From Hymenobacter nitidus (GTDB lineage Bacteria > Bacteroidota > Bacteroidia > Cytophagales > Hymenobacteraceae): DNA of 64,000 nucleotides. Each line of letters starts with the position of its first letter. The stretch's first letter is position 1. The notes beneath the pieces were generated by a model that saw only the letters and a list, made by a program, of their open reading frames with translations, did not search any database and was not told the origin of the DNA. Position numbers and translations under genes: made by a program. Shown in pieces: positions 7,040 through 16,740 of the stretch. The DNA lies in assembly GCF_020447315.1 (NCBI RefSeq), contig NZ_JAJADQ010000001.1:248001-312000 (forward strand), written 5' to 3'.

Positions 7040-9106
7040 TTAGTTGGTGTGCACCATCTTGATGGACTGCAATACCGTTTCGCCCGACCGGACGGTGGCA
7101 ATGTAGGTACCGGCGGCCAGGTTCTGCACTTTCCACGGCATTTCGTAGGTGCCAGGCTTGTGCTCCTTGTTGTTCACCAGCGTGGCTACGTGGCGGCCCA
7201 TCATGTCGCTGACGGTAATGGTCAGCGGACCTTTTACGCCTACTTCGTAGTGAATCGTGGTTTTGTCGGTGAAGGGGTTGGGGTAGTTCTGAGCTACTTC
7301 CACCGGCGAGGCCATCAGGCCCAGGCCCACTGCCCCACGCTGCGATGTAACCGTCGGCTGGGCTTTGGTACCGCGCCACGGCGTCTGCATGTAAGGGAAA
7401 GCCGCTTTAAAGGTCGTGTCGTTGGCTTCAACGCCGGTGCGGAAGTTGACCACGCTCAGCAGCTGGGGCGTGAGCGGGCTGGTGGCCGTAGCCGAGTAGT
7501 CGTCGTAGAACAGGCCAATAGCGGCCAGCACTACGCCACCTACAGCTTGCAGCTCGATGCGGGTTACGTCATCTTCCAGACGACGACCATTGGGGAAGCC
7601 GTCCATGTTGGGAATAGCCTGCAGCGCGGCGCTGCCGTTAAAGCGCGTGTCGGTCAGGCCCAGCACAGCGGCGGCCAGCAGGCCTTCCGAGCTGAAGTCG
7701 GGGTTGGGCGTGCCGTTGGCCAGGGTGCGGGGCGTAGCGGGCACAGCCATGTTCAGGCGCAGCATGTCGCCCAGCGTAGGCAGGAAGTTATTGATAAACG
7801 GCTTGCCAGCGGCCAGCGGGTTACGGGCGGGTTTGCCGGTAGCCAGCTGGTACGGGGGCAGGTTTGGCACACCCGTGTGGAAGATGGGCAGAATATCCAC
7901 CGAGCGGGGCTTACCGGCGCGCAGCAGGTAAGGACCGAAAGTGGGGTCGGCGAAAACGGTACCGGCGCGCTGAGCGGTGGTCAGATTGGCCAGGCCGTCC
8001 TTGCCGTTGCGGAAGTCAAAGGCCTGCAGCGAGCTGCTCTGAATGCGTAGAGCCCCCAGACCGGGTACGGCCCCGCCAAAGCGGCTGTCGTCCATGTACA
8101 GCGCCAATTCGGGGTTCATGGCGTTTTCGTCGAACTTGGCTACGGCACCATAGGGGTTGCCGGCGTTCCACTCATCTTTCTGCCCAATGGGAATTACCAC
8201 CTCGTTGGTCAGCGGCATGCCCAGGCGCGACACTTGCACGTAGTTGCCCGACTGCGTCTGGGTGCCATCCACGTTCAGGGTGCGGATAGCCTGACGGCTG
8301 GCCGAGGCCCACACGCCGATGATGTAGTCCGAATCCAGGATGTTGGCAGCCTGCGCCCCTGTTTTGCCGTCTTTCTGCAGCACCGAAATCGGAATCTGCA
8401 GGGCAATGGTGTGGGTGTTCTTGCGGGCTACCCCGTCGCGGGCACCCGTCTGCCGCACACCACCCAGGTCAAAAATACCACCCAGGTCCACGAAGAACGG
8501 GTCATCCACGGGGCCGCAGAATACCTTGGTGCCATTGGCCAGCGTCCGGATGGCGTTGGTCATAAGCGTGTTGTAGGGTTGCCCCAGGCCGGCGGCGCCT
8601 TCAATGGAGCGGGGACCGATGTTGGGCGGGGGCACAACACCGCCGGTGACGATGGACGTAAAGGCGCCACCGTTCACGCTCAGCTCAGCGGTATAGGTCG
8701 TTTTCTGGTTTTCCTTGCCCAGGCGGGTGCGGAAAAACGTGGTGGGGTCCTCGTTGGTGCGCGTGAACGTGAAACGATACGTCAGGTCGTCACCCGTCGA
8801 GGTCGTTTTGTTCTTGATGTGAATTTCGTAGCGTATGTTTTCCCCAAATGTGTTGTAGATGGGTCCACCCTGGGGCAGCTCCAGCGGAATGTAGTTGGCA
8901 ATGATGTTGATCAGCTCCGGATTATTCGGGTCGCGGAAAGCGTACAAATCGGTGTTGTCGGCCAACGGGTCGTCGGCAATAAGTGGGGCTTCGCGGTGGC
9001 TGGAGGCCTCGATGCGGGTGTTTTGCCCGCTCCAGGCCAAGGCGCCTACGATGGCAGTAGCCGCTAGTCCCATATGGAATAGCGGGCGGGTAAAGGTGTT
9101 CTTCAT
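7040..9106 (-). CDS. Secreted DUF4331-domain protein with T9SS sorting domain
   Basis: 688 residues from the ATG chosen (MKNTFTRPLF). A longer in-frame start at 9139 adds 11 residues ahead of an obvious signal peptide. After the signal comes the DUF4331 hallmark SSHREAPLIADDPLADNTDLYAF near residues 37-60, and the domain extends through most of the protein. The last 85 or so residues (VEVAQNYPNPFTDKTTIHYEV, then GTYIATVRSGETVLQSIKMVH) are a type A T9SS C-terminal sorting domain, so the product should cross the outer membrane and be released or anchored at the surface. DUF4331 has no defined function. It is the most upstream gene of the minus-strand cassette ending in the TonB receptor. Confidence 0.9.
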   Translation of the reverse strand: MKNTFTRPLFHMGLAATAIVGALAWSGQNTRIEASSHREAPLIADDPLADNTDLYAFRDPNNPELINIIANYIPLELPQGGPIYNTFGENIRYEIHIKNKTTSTGDDLTYRFTFTRTNEDPTTFFRTRLGKENQKTTYTAELSVNGGAFTSIVTGGVVPPPNIGPRSIEGAAGLGQPYNTLMTNAIRTLANGTKVFCGPVDDPFFVDLGGIFDLGGVRQTGARDGVARKNTHTIALQIPISVLQKDGKTGAQAANILDSDYIIGVWASASRQAIRTLNVDGTQTQSGNYVQVSRLGMPLTNEVVIPIGQKDEWNAGNPYGAVAKFDENAMNPELALYMDDSRFGGAVPGLGALRIQSSSLQAFDFRNGKDGLANLTTAQRAGTVFADPTFGPYLLRAGKPRSVDILPIFHTGVPNLPPYQLATGKPARNPLAAGKPFINNFLPTLGDMLRLNMAVPATPRTLANGTPNPDFSSEGLLAAAVLGLTDTRFNGSAALQAIPNMDGFPNGRRLEDDVTRIELQAVGGVVLAAIGLFYDDYSATATSPLTPQLLSVVNFRTGVEANDTTFKAAFPYMQTPWRGTKAQPTVTSQRGAVGLGLMASPVEVAQNYPNPFTDKTTIHYEVGVKGPLTITVSDMMGRHVATLVNNKEHKPGTYEMPWKVQNLAAGTYIATVRSGETVLQSIKMVHTN

Positions 9107-9144
9107 GATGAAGGGGTTGAGTGGAAAAAAATAGGGCATACCTC

Positions 9145-9160
9145 TTCCGGCATGCCGGAA
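9145..9160. promoter_or_regulatory. 16-bp perfect palindrome upstream of the DUF4331 gene
   Basis: The sequence ttccggcatgccggaa is a perfect inverted repeat with no spacer, 38 bases ahead of the DUF4331 start. It could be an operator for a dimeric regulator or a 5'UTR hairpin. No second copy was noticed in the window. Confidence 0.4.
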
Positions 9161-9432
9161 AGCATTTAAAAAAAACAGGCAGGAAACACGCGCAATACGC
9201 GCCAGACAGGCACGCTAGTGTGGGAATTCACCCGAAAGAGTCGGGCGGAACGGGGTGAGCAGGACGCTCAGCAACAGGGGTGCAGAAAAAGGTTAGCGGA
9301 CTTGTTGGGCTATACGCAACTACTCGCGCGCTTGGATTGGAACTAATGGAACTTTATTCGCAAAAAATAGAACTGCCTTCAAAGCCAACGCTGCCAGTGG
9401 TTTGTTATCCGGCCTCAGCCGTATTTCTTCGC

Positions 9433-9440
9433 TACTTTTG
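9433..9440 (+). promoter_or_regulatory. Candidate -7 element for hscA
   Basis: TACTTTTG fits the Bacteroidota -7 consensus TAnnTTTG and points toward hscA, 84 bases upstream of its start. A TTTG lies upstream at 9401-9404, but the 28-base spacing is too long for a normal -33, so the assignment is weak. Confidence 0.35.
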
Positions 9441-9524
9441 CCCGCGCATCGTAGGTGAGCGTAGCCCTTTTTTCACCTTCCCGTTTAGCTTACTCCGCGC
9501 TTCGGCGCGCCGATTCCTATTACC

Positions 9525-11384
9525 ATGGCCAAAGTCGCAATCAACCTCTCTACGGGGAGCATACAGCAGGAAGAAATCATTGTCGGTATTGACCTGGGCA
9601 CGACCAACAGCCTAGTGGCCTACATCCATCCCGACAGCCGGCAGCCGCTGGCCATCAACGACCAGGGCCGCGGTACCATCGTGCCGTCGGTGGTACACTT
9701 CCCCGCCGATGCCGCCGACCCCATCGTGGGCACCGATGCCAAAGACTACCTGCTTACCGAGCCTCAGAATACGATTTACTCGGTGAAGCGCCTGCTGGGC
9801 AAGTCTTACCGCGACCTGGGCGAGCAGGCCGCGCAGCTGGGCTACAAGGTTATCGACGATAATTCCGAAGGCCTGGTCAAGATTCGCGTCGGCGACCGGT
9901 TCTACTCCCCTATTGAACTGTCGGCCGAGATTCTGAAGGAGCTGCGCACCCGCGCCGAGCACGCCCTGAAAACGCCCGTCAACCGCGCCGTGATTACCGT
10001 GCCGGCCTACTTCAACGACTCCCAGCGCCAGGCCACGCGCGACGCGGGCCGCCTGGCCGGCCTCGAAGTGCTGCGCATCGTGAACGAGCCCACCGCCGCG
10101 GCCCTGGCCTACGGCATTGGCCTGAGCCCCGACGAGGAGAAAACCGTGGCCGTGTACGACCTGGGCGGCGGCACTTTCGACATCAGCATTCTGCGCATCC
10201 AGCAGGGCATTTTTGAAGTGCTCAGCACCAACGGCGACACTTACCTGGGCGGCGACGACCTTGACCGCGCCATTTCCGACTTCTGGACCAGCGAGTATCA
10301 GCTCAGCGCCTTTCTGTTTGAGGACGTGAAAGCCCAGCAGCAGCTGCGCCTGCTGGCCGAAGAAGCCAAGCGCCACCTGAGCAGCAACAACTCGTTCGAA
10401 GTAATTTTCGGCGACACCACCCTGTTCCTGACCAAGGCCAAGTTCAATGAGCTGATCCGCCCCCTGGTAGAGCGTACCATCGACTCGTGCCGCCGTGCCT
10501 TGGCCGATGCTAAGCTTACGGCCGCCGACCTGAATGCCGTGCTGCTCGTGGGCGGCTCGACCCGCGTGCCGCTGGTGTACGAGTCGGTATCGGAGTTTTT
10601 CCAGCAGCCGGCCAACAACTCGCTCAACCCCGATGAGGTAGTAGCCCTGGGCGCCGCCATTCAGGCCGATATTCTGGCCGGCAACCGCCGCGACGTGCTG
10701 CTGCTCGACGTGACGCCCCTCACGCTGGGCATCGAAACGCTGGGCGGCCTGATGGACTCCATCATTCCACGCAACTCCAAGATTCCGACCAAAGCCGGCC
10801 GCCAGTACACTACATCGGTCGACGGGCAGGTAAACCTGAAAATCTCGGTGTACCAGGGCGAGCGGGACCTGGTGAAGGAAAACCGCAAGCTGGCTGAATT
10901 CGACCTGCGCGGCATTCCCGCCATGCCCGCCGGTTTGCCCAAGGTCGATGTGAACTTCCTGCTCAATGCCGACGGCATTTTGCAGGTCGAAGCCATCGAG
11001 CTGCGCTCCAACACTCGCCAAGCCGTGGAAATCAAGCCCCAGTACGGCCTGACCGACGAGCAGGTGGAGCAGATGCTGATGGACTCTCTGACCCACGCCC
11101 GCGCCGACGTGTCGGCCCGCATGGTGATTGAGGCCCGCACCGTGGCCGAGCAGATGCTCTACCAGGTGGAGCGGTTCGTGGAGAAAAACTCCCAGTACCT
11201 GACCGAAGACGAAATCACCCTCACGGCGGCCCAGACGCAGGTGCTGCGCGAGTCGCTGGAATCGAACGACAAGGACACGATTCTCAAGGCCGTTGATGAA
11301 CTGGAACACCTCACCAGTCCGTTTGCCGAGCGGGTAATGAATATTTCCATCAAGCAGGCCATGACGGGCAAGAAAATCGAGTAG
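9525..11384 (+). CDS. hscA: Hsp70-family chaperone, HscA type
   Basis: 619-residue Hsp70 with the nucleotide-binding domain first (GIDLGTTNS near residue 21; [14 protein letters not shown] near 210; [12 protein letters not shown] near 345) and the substrate-binding domain from about 395 ([14 protein letters not shown]). The extension of about 20 residues ahead of GIDLGTTNS, the SVVHF segment, and the close match of [24 protein letters not shown]-type segments to HscA favour the Fe-S assembly chaperone over DnaK. HscA normally acts with the J-protein HscB to transfer clusters from IscU; no isc gene is in this window. anmK follows after 12 bases. A general Hsp70 role cannot be excluded. Confidence 0.85.
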   Translation: MAKVAINLSTGSIQQEEIIVGIDLGTTNSLVAYIHPDSRQPLAINDQGRGTIVPSVVHFPADAADPIVGTDAKDYLLTEPQNTIYSVKRLLGKSYRDLGEQAAQLGYKVIDDNSEGLVKIRVGDRFYSPIELSAEILKELRTRAEHALKTPVNRAVITVPAYFNDSQRQATRDAGRLAGLEVLRIVNEPTAAALAYGIGLSPDEEKTVAVYDLGGGTFDISILRIQQGIFEVLSTNGDTYLGGDDLDRAISDFWTSEYQLSAFLFEDVKAQQQLRLLAEEAKRHLSSNNSFEVIFGDTTLFLTKAKFNELIRPLVERTIDSCRRALADAKLTAADLNAVLLVGGSTRVPLVYESVSEFFQQPANNSLNPDEVVALGAAIQADILAGNRRDVLLLDVTPLTLGIETLGGLMDSIIPRNSKIPTKAGRQYTTSVDGQVNLKISVYQGERDLVKENRKLAEFDLRGIPAMPAGLPKVDVNFLLNADGILQVEAIELRSNTRQAVEIKPQYGLTDEQVEQMLMDSLTHARADVSARMVIEARTVAEQMLYQVERFVEKNSQYLTEDEITLTAAQTQVLRESLESNDKDTILKAVDELEHLTSPFAERVMNISIKQAMTGKKIE

Positions 11385-11396
11385 GCAGCTCCGGGC

Positions 11397-12599
11397 ATGA
11401 ATACGAATCTTACCCGGCTCTTCACGCTGGCTCAACAACCAGCGCGGCGCATTATCGGGCTGATGTCGGGCACCTCACTGGATGGTCTGGATGTGGCGCT
11501 GTGCCGCTTTTCCGGGCACGGCCCCGCTACGCAGGTAGTCGTCGAGCATTTTGCCACGGTGCCGTACTCGGAAACGGTGCGCCACGAAATCCGGCGCATC
11601 TTTGCCCAGACCACCGTGGAGCTGCAACACCTGACGCTGCTGCACGCCTGGCTGGGCACGCTGCACGCCGACATGGTGCTCGACTGCCTGGCCCGCTGGC
11701 AGGTACCGCCCGGTGAGGTCGATGCCATTGCCAGCCACGGCCAAACCATGTTTCACGCGCCCCGCCACCAGCACGGCCTGAGCAACTGGCCCAATGCCAC
11801 CCTACAGCTCGGCGACGGTGACCACCTGGCTGTGCGTACCGGCATTCTGACCCTCAGCGACTTTCGGCAGAAGCACGTGGCCGCCGGCGGGCAGGGCGCC
11901 CCGCTGGCTGTGTATGGCGACTACCTAGTTTTCTCCCAGCCCGGCGAAGACCGGCTGCTGCTCAACTTAGGCGGCATTGCCAACTTCACTTACCTGGCCG
12001 GCAGCCTCGACGCCAGTCAGGTGTTTAGCACCGATACCGGCCCGGGTAACACCCTGCTCGACGCCTTCGTGCGGGAGCTGTACCCCGGCACCCAGTACGA
12101 CGAAAACGGTGCTCTGGCAGCTCAGGGCCGGGTACACGAAGCTTTGCTAGCAGCCTTGCTGGCCCACCCGTTCTTCGCGGCCGATATTCCCAAAACCACG
12201 GGCCCCGAGCTATTCAGCTCGGCCTACGTGCGAGCCGCGCAGCACGTCAGCGGCTCCACTGGCCTCTCTCCCACCGACCTGCTGGCGACGCTCACGGCAT
12301 TCAGCGCGGCCGGCGTGGGACGGGCCGTCCGGCAGGCCTTCGGCCCCGAGCGAAGCTTCCCCGTCTACGCCAGTGGCGGCGGCATGCACAACCCCACGCT
12401 GATGGCCGCCTTGAGCCGGGAGCTGCCCCACTGCCGCTTTTCCACCACCGCCGCCCTCGGCATTGCCCCCGATGCCAAGGAAGCCGTGCTGTTTGCCATT
12501 CTCGCCAACGAAACCCTAATGGGAGAAGCCCGCCCCCTGGGGCACGGCGCCCAGGCCGTGCCGGCCGTTGCGCTCGGCAAAATCTCGTTTCCGGGCTAA
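11397..12599 (+). CDS. anmK: Anhydro-N-acetylmuramic acid kinase
   Basis: 400-residue sugar kinase of the AnmK family. It phosphorylates and hydrolyses 1,6-anhydro-MurNAc from peptidoglycan turnover to MurNAc-6-phosphate. The family N-terminal phosphate loop IGLMSGTSLDGLDVALC is at about residues 20-36. Other markers are ASHGQTMFH (near 117), LNLGGIANFTYL (near 190), DTGPGNTLLDAFV (near 214) and YASGGGMHNPTLM (near 325). It starts 12 bases after hscA and is likely co-transcribed. It ends 9 bases from the convergent gene on the minus strand, with no terminator between them. Confidence 0.95.
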   Translation: MNTNLTRLFTLAQQPARRIIGLMSGTSLDGLDVALCRFSGHGPATQVVVEHFATVPYSETVRHEIRRIFAQTTVELQHLTLLHAWLGTLHADMVLDCLARWQVPPGEVDAIASHGQTMFHAPRHQHGLSNWPNATLQLGDGDHLAVRTGILTLSDFRQKHVAAGGQGAPLAVYGDYLVFSQPGEDRLLLNLGGIANFTYLAGSLDASQVFSTDTGPGNTLLDAFVRELYPGTQYDENGALAAQGRVHEALLAALLAHPFFAADIPKTTGPELFSSAYVRAAQHVSGSTGLSPTDLLATLTAFSAAGVGRAVRQAFGPERSFPVYASGGGMHNPTLMAALSRELPHCRFSTTAALGIAPDAKEAVLFAILANETLMGEARPLGHGAQAVPAVALGKISFPG

Positions 12600-12608
12600 A
12601 GTGCGGCG

Positions 12609-13058
12609 CTACTTGCCGGAAGTTTGCGGGGCCGGAATCAACCCAAAGCTCTGAATGCGGGTGGCCGTGGAATCCCGGAAGGTAACGTCGAGCTGCACCA
12701 CGGGCCGAGCTGCCAGCGTGTCGCTCTTGAACATGAAGCTGTAGAAGTTGCGCACGGTGTTGGCTTCGTCGATACGGTAGCCGAGCTTGTAGAGGTCGAT
12801 GGGCAGGCCGCGCCGCTGGCCCTGGGCGTAGAGCGGCTGCGCGGCCACCCGAAACCCGTCGGCCGTAACCGCAGCCTGCACCTCGGGAGCCAGCAGCTGA
12901 TAGGCCACGGCATACTCCCCGCGCAACACGGCCAGCAAAAACTGGCGGGCTACCTGCACCTGCGAGGGCCGGGCTATGCCAGGAGCCGTCAGAAGCAAAC
13001 ACAGAACGAGCAGGATGCTGGTACGACGCCAGAAGGGGGTAGTGCGAAAAGGGGCCAT
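12609..13058 (-). CDS. Small exported protein, DUF3887-like, unknown function
   Basis: 149 residues from the second ATG (MAPFRTT); an ATG 12 bases further up is also possible. The N-terminus has a signal peptide or membrane segment (SILLVLCLLLTAPGIA). The rest, with VARQFLLAVLRGEYAVAYQLLAPEVQAAVT, resembles the small cystatin/NTF2-like exported domains (DUF3887 type), but I could not confirm the family. No operon partner is close on the same strand: the next upstream gene ends 139 bases away. Confidence 0.65.
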   Translation of the reverse strand: MAPFRTTPFWRRTSILLVLCLLLTAPGIARPSQVQVARQFLLAVLRGEYAVAYQLLAPEVQAAVTADGFRVAAQPLYAQGQRRGLPIDLYKLGYRIDEANTVRNFYSFMFKSDTLAARPVVQLDVTFRDSTATRIQSFGLIPAPQTSGK

Positions 13059-13134
13059 GGGGAGGGACATTTATACGAGCACGCGTTTCAAATACGGGGC
13101 CACGTCTGCGGGCTACTGACAACAAACGGCGGCA

Positions 13135-13172
13135 CCAGCGCCGGAATTCCTTTCCAGGCTGATGCCGCCGTT
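13135..13172 (-). terminator. Possible terminator after the CARDB-repeat gene
   Basis: Perfect 10-base stem aacggcggca / tgccgccgtt with an 18-base loop, 26 bases past the stop. The U-rich tail is poor (tttgttg), so termination may be partial. Confidence 0.5.
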
Positions 13173-13197
13173 ACGCGGAACGCTATGTTGTCGCCGG

Positions 13198-16100
13198 CTA
13201 TTCGATAACGATGCGGCGGGTTACGTTCAAATCATCACCCGTGATGCGCAGCATATAAACGCCGCTACCCAGGCCCGTCGTCAGAATGCGGGCCGGGCCA
13301 CGGCCGCTGGTCAAGGCCAGTGACTGCAGGCTTACCTGCTGGCCGATGCTGTTGTAGAGAGCCAGCTGGGCTACTTTGCCGGTGCTGGCGCCATCCAGCC
13401 GAACCGAGAACTCACCACCGGTGGCAGGGTTAGGATAGATACTGACCGTTAAGCCATTGAGCTGCTCTTTCACCGGCGTGTTCACCGTCACCATGAAAGC
13501 TAGGCTGCCCACGTTGTTCTGCTCGTTCGATTCAGCCACGGCATTCTGGGCGTCGGCTACATACAGAATGTAGTAGCTGCCGGGAATGGTAGTGGTCGGA
13601 ATAGCAAACGAAGCGGCCCGGGTCATACCCGTGTTTATGGGCATGGCAGCCGTAGCTACCGAGCCCAGCAGCACGTCGTTGGCGCTGAACACGTTGTCGG
13701 CCGACAGGTAGAAGCCCATGCTGCTGGCGTTAGCGGCCAGCGTGCCGGTGTTAGTCAGCAGGCAGGAGGCCGAGATGGTACCACCCACCGGAGCCGAAGT
13801 CGGGTTTGCCGCCATCTGCGACACGCTCAGGTCGGCCTGGGCCGCAACGATGGTTACTGTCAGCGTGGTGGTGTTGTTTGTTTCGTTGCTTTCCGTAACC
13901 AGAGCGGCGGGGTCGGCGGCGTAGAGCAGGTAATACGTGCCCGGTGTTACGTTCGTAGGAATGGAGAATACCCCCGTACGGCGCACCGAGGCGCTGGCGG
14001 CCAGGGTTCCGCCGCTGCTGGTACCCAGCAGCAGGTCGTTGCTGTCGAGCGTAGTATTCGTCGACAGGAAATAGCCCAGCTGGCTGCTGCTGGCTTCACC
14101 GGCACCCTGGTTGGCAACCGTGCCGCCGACCGTGATAGTGTTACCGCTGATAACCGTAGTAGCCGACTGGGAAGGAGCCTGCACAATCAGGTCGGGCTGC
14201 AATGCTACTACCGATACGCAGGTAACGGCGGCTTCGAAGCCCGTGCTTACCACGCTGCCATCGCTGGTGAAGACCAGCGTCAGGGCGCCGGAAGCATTCT
14301 GGGCCGTGATGGTGCCGGGCAGGGAAGTATAGGTGCCGATAATGGGCGCGTTGGTGTTGGCACCGTCATAAATCGTCAGGGCATCGCAGCAGGATTCTAC
14401 CGAGAAGGAGCTGAACGTGAGGCGCACCTTGTTGCCCGCAATGCCCGGGTTGATAGTCAGGGAGCCGTTCGAATAATCAGCGTAGTCCCCGTTGCCCCCG
14501 TTGTCGGTTACGGTGGTGCCGCAGGTAGTCACGCTGGTGCTGCCGGTTTGCGGCACGAGCACGCCATTGAACGGAGCCGAGATGGTAATAGCCAACGCGG
14601 CCACGTTGTTGGTTTCGTTGGTTTCCGTTACCTGCCCCTGATGGTCGGCCACGAACAGCACGTAATAGGCGCCGGCTGTGGTAGCCGAGGGCACGGTGAA
14701 GGTACCCGAGCGGTAGCTATAATCTCCCGCGAAGAGGGTCGAGCCGTTAACCGAGCCCAGCAGTACGTCGCCCGTGCTGTAGGTATTGTCCGTCGACAAG
14801 TAGAAGCCCATATTGCTGGTCGCCGCGGAAGTGGTGCCCAGGTTGTTGATGTTGGCTCCCATGCCCAGCGCAGTACCGGCAGGCATAACCGTGCGCGACA
14901 AAGCGGCTTGGCTAACAGTCAGGTCGATGCCGGGCTGCACGACGGTCAGACCGATGGCGTACACGTTGTTGGTTTCGTTGGTTTCGGCTACCTGGTTCAG
15001 GTGGTCGGCCACAAACAGCACGTAGTAGCTGCCCGAAGCCGTACCAGCCGGAATGGCCAGCGCAGGGTACCGCGAGATATAGCCACCGGCGCCCAGGGCA
15101 CCGCCCGCAACGGAAGAGAGCAGCACGTCGCCGGCCCCAAACGTGTTGTTGGTAGAAAGGTAGTAGCCAGCATCAGAAGAAGAAACCGTGGTATTACCCT
15201 GGTTGATGATGGTATAGCTGCTGTTGACCGAGCTACCCGCCGCCACCGTGAAGTTGTTCAGGTAAGCCGACTGAATAACCAAATCGAAGCCGGGCGCCTG
15301 CAGCGTCAGCGACGCGTAGGCCACGTTGTTGTTTTCGTTGGTTTCGGCCACCTGGTTCAGGTGGTCGGCGGCAAACAGCACGTAGTAGCTGCCCGAAGCC
15401 GTACCGGCCGGAATCGTCAGGTTGGGGTAGCGCGAAGAGTAGTCGTTGCCCTGCAGCGCCCCACCCGCGGTGGAGGTCAGCAGCACGTCGTTCGAGCTGA
15501 GGGTAATGTCGGTGGAGAGGTAGTAGCCCACGTTGGAGCTGCTGGCGACCGTGTTGCCCTGGTTTACGATGTAGTGGTTGGCGCTGATAAGCGAGCCGGC
15601 CGTCGTGGTGTTGGTCGAGAGGTAAGCCGACTGAATAACCAGGTCGATGCTGGGCGTTATCACGTTGATGGCTACGCTGCGCACGTTGTTGGTTTCGTTC
15701 GATTCCGTCACGGCGTTCAGATAGTCGGCCACAAACAGGATGTAGCGGGTGCCGGGCGTAGCCGAAGCGGGAATGGTGATGGCGGAGCTGGGGTAGTTGC
15801 CCTGGCTGGCGGCCAATGCGCCACCGATGGTGCTGCTGAGCAGTACGTCGTTGCTGGAGAGCGTGGCGTCGGTCGAGAAGTAGTAGCCGACGTTGCTCGA
15901 GGGCGAGGTAATGTTGCCCTGGTTGTAGGTGTAGCCGTTGGCATTGATGGTGGTACCGGCCGACATGGTGTAGGTACTCAGGCTGGCTTGATTTATCAGC
16001 AAATCCACGCTGGGCGCGGCCACGGTTATCGTCGCGCTGGCCACGTTGTTCTGCTCGTTGCTCTCACTCACTACGTTCTGGTAGTCGGCGGCAAACAGGA

Positions 16101-16740
16101 TGTAGTAGGTGCCTGGCGTAGTGCCTGGCGGCACGTTGGTCGTCACGTTGCGGTACGACGGATAGTTGGACGTCAGCTGTCCGCCATACGCGGACGTCAG
16201 CAGCTGATCATTGGTATCAAGCGTAGTGTTGGTCGACAGGTAGAAGCCCACGCTGCTGTAAGCGGCCGTGGCATTGCCCTGATTGGTGATAGAGCAGGCC
16301 AGACTCAGCACGTTGCCGGGAGCGGTAGTGGTTGGCGTGGCCGAGGGCTGCTGAATGATCAGGTCGACGGTGGGCGGCACCACATTCAGGTACACACTCG
16401 CCACGTTGTTGCTTTCGTTGCTCTCCCCTACCACGTTCAGGTGGTCGGCGGCAAAGAGGATGTAGTAGGCGCCGGGAGTCGTGTTGGCGGGCAGCAGCGC
16501 GTAGTTGTTGCGGCTGGAGTAGCCGCCCACAGCTATCTGGCTACCGGTCGAGCTGCCGAGCAGTACGTCGGCGGCATCCAGGTTGGCATCCGTCGAGAGG
16601 TAGTAGCCCACGCTGCTGCTGCTGGCCGTCGTGCCCGAGAGGTTATAGATGGTGCTGTACAGCGAAATGCTGCTGCCGGGCACGGCCGAAACCGGGGTTA
16701 CTGAGGCGCCCTGAATGGTCAGATCGGGCTGGGGTATGGT
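13198..16740 (-). repeat. Eight tandem CARDB-coding repeats with a 360-bp period
   Basis: The gtcggc-ac-aacag-a block that encodes the YILFAAD segment lies at 16444, 16084, 15724, 15364, 15004 and 14644, each exactly 360 bases apart. After a CUB insertion it recurs at 13912 and 13552, again 360 apart. Units at 15004 and 15364 are nearly identical over more than 40 bases. Confidence 0.85.

Larger units (their letters stand above)
9107..9524. other. Divergent intergenic region, 418 bp
   Basis: Separates the DUF4331 gene (minus) from hscA (plus). It holds the palindrome at 9145-9160, a small cgcg/cgcg hairpin near 9189-9202 and a TAnnTTTG element at 9433-9440. No convincing gene was seen. A frame open across 9280-9615 overlaps hscA out of register and has no recognisable product. 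Confidence 0.6.

Noticed and set aside
9280-9615. 111-codon frame upstream of and into hscA
   Set aside because: Overlaps hscA out of frame and has no recognisable motif; the region more likely holds the hscA promoter.
9612-11438. 608-codon open frame on the minus strand opposite hscA
   Set aside because: It mirrors the strong Hsp70 gene, has a composition typical of antisense frames in G+C-rich DNA (Gly, Val, Gln, His) and no recognisable domain.
14548-16704. 718-codon open frame on the plus strand opposite the CARDB gene
   Set aside because: It is the antisense of tandem repeats, which removes stops in a regular way. The protein is a repetitive GGRQQ/HVV mix with no signal or fold.
13198-16740. 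Regular repeats considered as a CRISPR array
   Set aside because: The 360-base period is in frame, encodes CARDB domains, and lacks short repeats with unique spacers.
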